Assembly: GCA_037951105.1 (NCBI GenBank) | Contig: JBAMJV010003338.1 | Span: 95,020 to 159,019, forward strand | DNA: 64,000 bases | Direction: 5' to 3' | Origin: Echinarachnius parma | Lineage: Eukaryota > Echinodermata > Echinoidea > Clypeasteroida > Echinarachniidae | In this document: piece by piece, positions 60,301 to 64,000 of the stretch | Numbering within the stretch: position 1 is the first letter of the stretch | Layout of the letters: every line of letters begins with the position of its first letter | Translations under genes and position numbers: made by a program | The notes under the pieces: generated by a model | Database searches by the model: none | What the model was told of the DNA's origin: nothing | What the model saw: only the letters and a program-made list of their open reading frames with translations

Positions 60301-62782
60301 AACGGGAGCGGAGTAGTAATTTTTTATCGATATTTTGCGCAATTGTTTTCATTGTTTAGGGGCATATTTTTGTTTCCGCCCAGCTATCAAACGCCAAGAA
60401 ATCATGTAAGTAGAATATCAGAACATTTTTAAATGTGCAAATGACAATAATACGTATTCAGAGCCACATTTTGAATGCACTGGCTTATTAGCTCGATCAT
60501 ACAGACATCCAACAGACGTCTCCCCCTCGAGTATCGGCGTAACTTTGATTGCACATCCGTCCACAACATCGTTCAAATGACTAGCAATTTCACGCATCCT
60601 GTTCAATTTTCGACTGCAAAACGAACTGACGAACCAAGAATTTCTCCAAAATAACCACTCATAAAGTAAACAATATTGATTTCCCCATTTCTTATTTAAA
60701 TTACACTACTTAATGGACTGTCAAACATACACATGTTCAATTATCACTGGAGAAAATGGGTCGGCAAAATCTTCCGATATTTTCTACCGAGAACAAATAT
60801 TTCTCGGATCCGTCTCGGAATCGGCTCGGAAGCCATTACCGCCGGGATCTCGGATCGGATCCGGATCGGATAACAGCATTAGTTTGAAGTTAGTTCACTT
60901 AATTTCAATTTTGACCATGTTGGTTGACACATTTGGCATCTTTAAAAAAACCAGTGCCTAATATCATTTTGGATTCCCATTCAGGCAAGTAAAATTTGTA
61001 TTATTATCAAAATTATGGCAGGCAGTGGCTAATTTTGGCACACTTAATACTTAATCTCCCATGCAACCTGCAAGAATGTCGCTTGGCATAGTCAGAGAAC
61101 CCGCCCCCTCCATTGGGGCCATGCATCAGCTGCTCGAGGTGTCTTAAATTGGGGTCCGGGGGGCGGGGACTCGCTGTACAGCGAGTGGCCCAGGGCCACT
61201 CTGCCTATTTTGAGGCCTGTTACTTGGTTTTTAGATTTGATTACACGCTAGAACTTACACGCTAGTACTTTCCCCTGCAGCCAGCATGACAGTTGCCAGC
61301 CAGTCAGAGAACCCACCATCTCCATTGGGCCCAGAATCAGAGGTGTCTTTGGTGACCGGGGCTCACTGAAGCACCAGAACTCGGAAGGGCACTGGCCTGG
61401 TGAGATGGTGACCAGGCCATGGGCCATTTTGAAGCCTGTTTAATTGGTTTTATTTACAGTCACTCCATACTTACCCTTCCCTGCCCGTCGCCTGCCGTAG
61501 TCAGAGCACCCACTCCCTCCATCTGGTCAAGCATCAGCTGCGGCTGCTCGAGGTGTCTTTGGGGTTCGGGGGCTTGCTGTAGCACCCAAACTCAGAAGCC
61601 TTCTGAAAAGGGCACTGGCCCGGTGACCCCAGGCCATGGGCCATTTACAATGTTAATTGGTTTTTATTTACACTTTATTCTTACCCTCCCTTGCAGCCTG
61701 CGAGACAGTCGCCTGCCATAGTCAGAGAACCCACTCCCTCCATCTGGTCCAGCATCAGCTGCGGCTGCTCGAGGTGTCTTTGGGGTTCGGGGGGCTTGCT
61801 GTAGCACCAGAGGGGCGCTTCCTCTTCAATCCAATGGCAGAGGTCTTCCTCTTTGGGGCAATGAACTAGTGAAAACAAAAAGAATTACAAAATTGTGTTA
61901 TAAATATTAAAGACCTTTAGTTTAAAATGACACTGCACTGTGGCTATTTGAACGTGACTGTAAAGCTACGTGATGTACATGGGCCAGTCAGCTGGACCAT
62001 TAACACGCAATTACGCTAATACACTGGAGATAAGCATGTATCACGTCACTGTACTGTTCAATAGCTGGCTGAACCAAATAAAGTGACAGAATGATCAATA
62101 ATAAGTTGATTGCGGTCACTAAAACGGAAGAACGCTGTTAGTGTTAGGACGCACTAAGGAAAAACGGACGGGAAATAATCATTTTTTGTTCTACATGTTG
62201 CAATCTTCAAAACAACAGAGTCAGTAATTATTAATATTATCAAAGTATATGAATTGAGGATCACATTTAAACAAAAGTTTGCTTGCATTTGCCATTTGCT
62301 GGTAAAATGGAGTGACTGAATCTAGCCACAAATCATACATTGAACGTAATTAATATTACTATAGGGCTATAGGCCTACTACTATTTTCACAATCAAAATC
62401 TCACTAAAGTAACAATGCATGTCAATGAATTATAATAATTAGTAGTCAGGTAGTCAGTGACAAGTCGCAATCGCAGTCAATTAAACAAAAAAAAAACATC
62501 AATTAATTATCATCATGATCATGATCAAAACAAAGTCACTCTCAAATTAAAAGTCAGACAGATTATTATTAGTATTACAACTTAGCTTATAATCAAATCT
62601 GAGATTACGATTAACGTAGAAGACAACGAAGGACAAAGTCACACTCACAAAGTCAAGACAAAAAAAAAGTAAAGTTACCGACTATTTACCGGTTTCAAGA
62701 TGCCAAGATCTGCCAACACTTTCCTGTTTTCTGCGATGTTTTTCAGTCGTCGCTTTTCATATTCTGACAATTCACCCGGCAT
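48271..62782 (-). CDS. SRA/YDG-domain protein, UHRF1-like, 8 coding exons
   Basis: Joining 62782-62690, 61865-61685, 53899-53785, 53082-52909, 51525-51442, 50051-49944, 48979-48774 and 48354-48271 gives about 347 residues; all junctions are GT...AG and phases agree, except for one extra base in exon 2. Order: residues 1-31, an EYEKRRLKNIAEN motif like that of WDR76; 32-91, a basic linker; about 115-281, one SRA domain (VGTAW, HRPTVSGIHG, YSVALSGGYEDD, FTFTGQGGRDL, YRYDGLYTVEKFW); 282-347, an acidic, serine-rich tail. SRA domains bind 5-methylcytosine by flipping it into a pocket. Aligned with human UHRF1, pocket residues Tyr466, Asp469 and Thr479 appear kept (Y172, D175, T185), Tyr478 is Phe184, and the NKR finger that reads the opposite strand is replaced by TKN. 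No UBL, Tudor, PHD or RING domain, so ubiquitin-ligase activity is not expected. Likely nuclear DNA-binding protein. Confidence 0.85.
48774..48979 (-). CDS. SRA gene exon 7 (end of SRA domain, acidic stretch)
   Basis: Acceptor TCCTTCCCAG and donor CAGAAG|GTAACC. Encodes the last SRA strands (LYTVEKFWFTMGLSGYGVYK then FALKRC), followed by PPWEEEEEERGKDEERRDGE and a serine-rich segment ending DDQK. UHRF1 has IYKVVKYWPEKGKSGFLVW at the same place. The CTCCTC-rich DNA of the glutamate run is a microsatellite-like tract. Confidence 0.85.
49020..49197 (-). pseudogene. decayed copy of exon 7
   Basis: In intron 6. Very close to the functional exon over LYTVEKFWFTMGLSSYGIYK and FALKRCSAKSSPPWE, but the acceptor CCCAGGTC has become CCTGGATC (AG lost) and the downstream part runs to a stop (GGG TGA). 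The high similarity makes it a recent duplicate, or an alternative exon that has lost its acceptor. Confidence 0.75.
49223..49315. mobile_element. mini palindromic TTAA element
   Basis: TTAACCCGTTGAGGAC at the left is exactly inverted at the right (GTCCTCAACGGGTTAA). Total 93 bp including both TTAA. Interior CATTCTCCATAGACTCGAGC matches 45565-45651. A tiny non-autonomous element, inserted between exon 7 copies. Confidence 0.75.
49375..49610 (-). pseudogene. two older decayed copies of exon 7
   Basis: 49375-49490 keeps GAGCATCGTTTCAGGGAAAT, GTAGATGCCGAAACC and a degenerate ACCACAATTTCT block. 49545-49610 keeps only CCCATAGTGAACGCCAAACA and GGAATTTCTCAACTG. Both have frame-breaking changes. 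With the copy at 49020-49197 they form a series of increasing age upstream of functional exon 7. Confidence 0.6.
49944..50051 (-). CDS. SRA gene exon 6
   Basis: Acceptor TTGATGACAG, donor GATG|GTAAGG, phase 1 on both sides. Encodes GNLALSKNVESGRLVRVIRG and YKLHSPYAPEYGYRYDG. UHRF1 has [20 protein letters not shown] and PAEGNRYDGIY here. The RYDG motif gives the YDG name to the family. Confidence 0.9.
50690..50830 (+). mobile_element. SINE-like element in intron 5
   Basis: Shares CCGATGACCGGGGTAATAAT and GCGCTATATAA with 6225-6385, plus TGCTCCCAGGGAAT and TGCACTGGATTGA upstream. Flanks are unclear. Orientation is opposite to the gene. Confidence 0.5.
51442..51525 (-). CDS. SRA gene exon 5
   Basis: Acceptor CCCTTTGCAG, donor GAGAG|GTGAGC, phase 1 on both sides. 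Encodes GGRDLKGTKNNPKNLRTAPQ and SKDQTLER. This is the position of the UHRF1 NKR finger (GGRDLSGNKRTAEQSCDQ). GGRDL is kept but NKR is TKN, so selective reading of hemimethylated DNA in the UHRF1 manner is unlikely. That step is inference from the alignment. Confidence 0.9.
51573..52230 (-). pseudogene. tandem chimeric copies: decayed exon 5 + tRNA-like segment
   Basis: In intron 4. Four units (exon parts near 51726-51784, 51889-51946, 52024-52083 and 52193-52222) still encode forms of GRNLKGTKNNPENLRTA and some keep an upstream CAG acceptor, but lack the rest of the exon. Each is joined at the same point to a plus-strand segment beginning TCTGGCTCAGTTGGTAAAGC, which matches the D-arm/A-box pattern of a tRNA. 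The B box and acceptor stem are not intact, so these are not tRNA genes. Unit spacing is about 140-160 bp. Confidence 0.7.
52909..53082 (-). CDS. SRA gene exon 4 (methylcytosine-pocket exon)
   Basis: Acceptor TCGTTGGCAG, donor TCAAG|GTGAG, phase 1 on both sides. Encodes DVEVGTAWETRMECSRDGIH, RPTVSGIHGGEEGCYSVALS and GGYEDDLDMGECFTFTGQ. Nearly every position with a known role in the UHRF1 SRA pocket is in this exon (GGYEDD, FTFTG). The exon is more GC-rich than its surroundings, as expected under coding constraint. Confidence 0.95.
53785..53899 (-). CDS. SRA gene exon 3
   Basis: Acceptor TTTCCATAG, donor ACCAG|GTAAGA, from phase 0 to phase 1. Encodes QPVEGGDIDFSVVDSIDEDA, DYKPVKRVPR and ENTFGAIP. 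The last part is the start of the SRA domain (NHYGPIPGI in UHRF1), preceded by an acidic stretch. Confidence 0.85.
54933..59114. repeat. cluster of GTAACGTCCGAAAC motifs
   Basis: GTAACGTCCGAAAC or its inverse lies at 54933, 55144, 55318 (one mismatch), 55336, 57093, 57468, 58714 and 59101. In most cases GTTAACA lies within about 20 bases on the GTAAC side. Orientation is GTTTCGG at 54933, 57093 and 57468, the reverse elsewhere. Nothing between the motifs is recognisably repeated, so this is not an ordinary tandem repeat. Confidence 0.8.
55514..56711. repeat. cluster of GTCGGACGTAC motifs
   Basis: GTCGGACGTAC lies at 55683, 55871, 55885, 55907, 56511, 56525 and 56701, inverted at 56545, and as TTCGGACGTAC at 55514. 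Often flanked as TGTCGGACGTACATG. It shares CGGACGT with the surrounding GTAACGTCCGAAAC set but differs on both sides, and it occupies only the inner 1.2 kb. Confidence 0.8.
59572..60881. mobile_element. hAT-like element, 1310 bp, 8-bp target duplication
   Basis: GTTTGAAG occurs immediately outside both ends (59564-59571 and 60882-60889). Termini are TAACGCTGTTA and the inverse of TAACAGCATTA. Subterminal regions are rich in TCTCGGATCGGAT. An exact 8-bp duplication is the hallmark of hAT (also P and some others). No transposase domain is seen. More CpG-rich than the rest of the intron. Confidence 0.75.
60418..60620 (-). CDS. unassigned open frame inside the hAT-like element
   Basis: After a pyrimidine-poor TTTTGCAG, a frame of about 65 codons reads RKLNRMREIASHLNDVVDGC, AIKVTPILEGETSVGCLYDR and ANKPVHSKCGSEYVLLSF..., then stops. 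Its balanced composition contrasts with the surrounding AT-rich DNA. I do not recognise the sequence. It could be a captured gene fragment, a transposase remnant, or chance. Confidence 0.25.
61045..61645 (-). pseudogene. three decayed copies of exon 2
   Basis: Blocks at about 61481-61645, 61262-61425 and 61045-61205 repeat the second half of exon 2 (AAGACACCTC..., ATGGAGGGAGTGGGTTCTCT, GACTA(T/C)GGC). They are preceded by shared sequence (GGCCCATGGCCTGG, GGCCAGTGCCCTT) absent from the functional copy. The first has a stop (GCT TGA) within the frame; the second has lost much of the middle. Spacing is about 210-220 bp. Confidence 0.65.
61685..61865 (-). CDS. SRA gene exon 2, with one-base frame problem
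   Basis: Acceptor TTTTCACTAG, donor GGAGG|GTAAGA. The frame from exon 1 gives FIAPKRKTSAIGLKRKRPSG then ATASP. The frame needed for exon 3 gives TPKTPRAAAADAGPDGGSGF, SDYGRR and LSRRLQGR. They meet at a run of six C (plus-strand G at 61789-61794), where the duplicate copy at 61481-61645 has five. The exon is 181 bases; 180 would join cleanly on both sides. Sequencing error in a homopolymer is the likeliest cause; a real frameshift allele is the alternative. The encoded linker is basic, with KRKRP suggesting nuclear import. Confidence 0.7.
62690..62782 (-). CDS. SRA gene exon 1 with start codon
   Basis: ATG at 62782-62780 in AAGTAGCCATGC, with an in-frame TAA nine bases upstream supporting this start. 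Encodes MPGELSEYEKRRLKNIAENR and KVLADLGILKP; donor AACCG|GTAAAT, phase 0. The YExxRLxNIxEN...L(x)2L pattern matches the segment before the WD repeats in WDR76 (YERKRLKNISEN), a chromatin-associated protein. Its function here is unknown. Confidence 0.8.
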
Positions 62783-63260
62783 GGCTACTTAATTTGTATT
62801 TTTCTTTAGGGATGAAAGTAGCTGAAAAATACGGAGTGTTGAAGAGCGGCTAAAGCACGTGAAGCAGACGAGAAAAGGCGAGGCTAGCCGGCTACTGACG
62901 GGGTACTTGTTATTGAAAGCTCCGTAGAATCGATAATCCCGGACGGACCAAGCCAATGCCAAAGTCAAACCGCAAAACTTCCGACTTTCCGATGAACAAG
63001 TTAGCTTGTTATCGTTATGTAGAAATTAAATGTCACTGTTCATAAATAACTGTAAGATTTCCTTTACAATGTCAGGAAACAAATGTTTTAACCAGCAACG
63101 TACGTCTAAATCAGCTCTTTATAAACATGTTTCGAAAAATGTTACACGTCCAGTGCATACGCAGTCATACGAAGCACTCGTACAACACGTGCGCGGTGTT
63201 GTTAAATGAAAATTAGTATGCACATGTCAGGTGATCGAGTTTTCGCGGGATCGAATTAGC
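62783..63260 (-). promoter_or_regulatory. presumed promoter / 5' UTR region of the SRA gene
   Basis: More CpG-rich than the intergenic average. Contains CACGTG at 62856-62861 and TTTCGCGGGA at 63241-63250, which resembles an E2F site; UHRF1 in vertebrates is E2F-responsive. No TATA box is obvious. The start of transcription cannot be placed. All regulatory readings are inference. Confidence 0.35.
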
Positions 63261-63389
63261 CTTGCAGACTGGTACCAACTCTCGCCAATATATTGCGTGC
63301 AGAAAAGAGTCATTTGTTTGAAGAAGCGTGATAGAACAACAGCTTAAAATAAATCACGTACCTGGGATTGTACATGCGCGCCCCTGGGC

Positions 63390-64000
63390 AATCTATTCTC
63401 ACCAAGCTGTGGCGTAGGTCGGGTTGGGGTTGGGGTTTGGGGTTGGGGTAGGTGGGGGGGGGGGGTGGGGGGGGATAAAGGCGTGCACCTGCCCTCCAAT
63501 TATTTGACAAAACATAACAACAAAATAATTTATAACAAACAAAAAGGTTGATGATCGGTGAAACATCACGGCACAGTCTACATGGTAAAAAAAGAATTAA
63601 ATAGGCCTACATCAAGCTACAGCGAACTGTATAATATGTAGCCTAGAATTTTGCTACGTAAAATGAGTCAGTGGTGTAGCGCAGTATGTGTCTATGGGGG
63701 TGGGGGGGGGGGGGGGGGGGTTGGATGACGTGCCCTCATATATTATAAACTCATCATGTACGGGGAATTACCATATGGAACATTTTGGGGAATACTTGGG
63801 TTACTTTTTCTGCCGGGGGGGGTGGGGGGGGGGGGAGGGCAGGAGTGGGGATGGCATGCCCCCCGCCCCCCCCCCCCCCCCAAAAAAAAAAATACACCTT
63901 CATCTAAAACCATTACGGGAAATCCTTAACTTGTAAATTGATTCATAACCATGGAACTTTTGGGGGGTGGGGGCGGGGGGGGGGGGGGGGGGGGAAGGGG
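63390..64000. repeat. G-rich low-complexity region
   Basis: GGGTTGGGGTTGGGG at 63420-63450, then long G runs at about 63452-63474, 63696-63721, 63816-63837 and from 63961, and a C run at 63863-63882. CAGTGGTGTAGCGCAGTATG at 63671 precedes one run. Such GGG(T) stretches could form G-quadruplexes. Run lengths are not reliable. Confidence 0.8.

Larger units (their letters stand above)
53900..61684 (-). other. intron 2 of the SRA gene (7.8 kb)
   Basis: By far the longest intron (others 0.4-1.4 kb). From 53900 to 54900, plain AT-rich sequence. From 54930 to 59115, a cluster of CGGACGT motifs. From 59572 to 60881, a hAT-like element. From 61045 to 61645, decayed exon 2 copies. A 113-codon frame at 56781-57122 (+) has no recognisable domain and ends in one of the motifs; not called as a gene. 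Confidence 0.7.

Noticed and set aside
63420-63480. Telomeric repeat
   Set aside because: GGGTT/GGGGTT words are irregular and few; no TTAGGG array is present.

Overview
The window is eukaryotic, almost certainly from an animal. It is AT-rich and intron-containing, with canonical GT...AG splice sites, and is dominated by DNA transposons, foldback elements and satellites. The one multi-exon gene that can be reconstructed is an SRA/YDG-domain (UHRF1-like) gene, and a death-domain exon lies elsewhere. The repeat style and these genes fit a marine invertebrate, possibly a deuterostome such as an echinoderm or hemichordate. That placement is inference; the sequence does not fix the species.

Layout. 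0-9 kb: layered insertions. A dispersed repeat is split by a 5.9 kb element whose core has short terminal inverted repeats, GTTGGCCCAACG-type repeats and a 13-copy 122-bp satellite. 9-17 kb: a long-TIR element, several foldback MITEs (GATATC-palindrome, GCGATC-type, CGTA-rich) and nested TTAA-flanked MITEs. 17-26 kb: a second copy of the repeat that is split at the left of the window, then a 7.5 kb foldback element made of two opposing 21-bp satellite arrays inside ~750-bp inverted arms, then a 360-bp near-perfect inverted-repeat MITE. 27-34 kb: three more inverted-repeat elements, one carrying ~160-bp repeats rich in CAAGATGGCGGCC. 34.3-36.9 kb (+): the 3' end of a death-domain gene. 37-44 kb: MITEs, a ~1 kb direct duplication and a fresh 132-bp tandem array.

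48.3-62.8 kb (-): the SRA-domain gene, eight coding exons and about 347 residues. Order: a short N-terminal motif like the one in WDR76, a basic linker, one SRA domain, and an acidic/serine-rich tail. It has no UBL, Tudor, PHD or RING module. Three of its exons (2, 5 and 7) each have nearby decayed duplicate copies. Exon 2 has a one-base length excess in a G/C run. The 7.8 kb intron 2 holds a cluster of recurring CGGACGT motifs and a hAT-like element with an 8-bp target duplication.

The SRA protein presumably reads or binds modified DNA in the nucleus; the death-domain protein presumably works in receptor or adaptor signalling. Nothing suggests the two act together. The most notable unexplained items are the 7.5 kb satellite-armed foldback element, the CGGACGT motif cluster, the repeated exon duplications in one gene, and YY1-like motifs in the arms of several unrelated elements.
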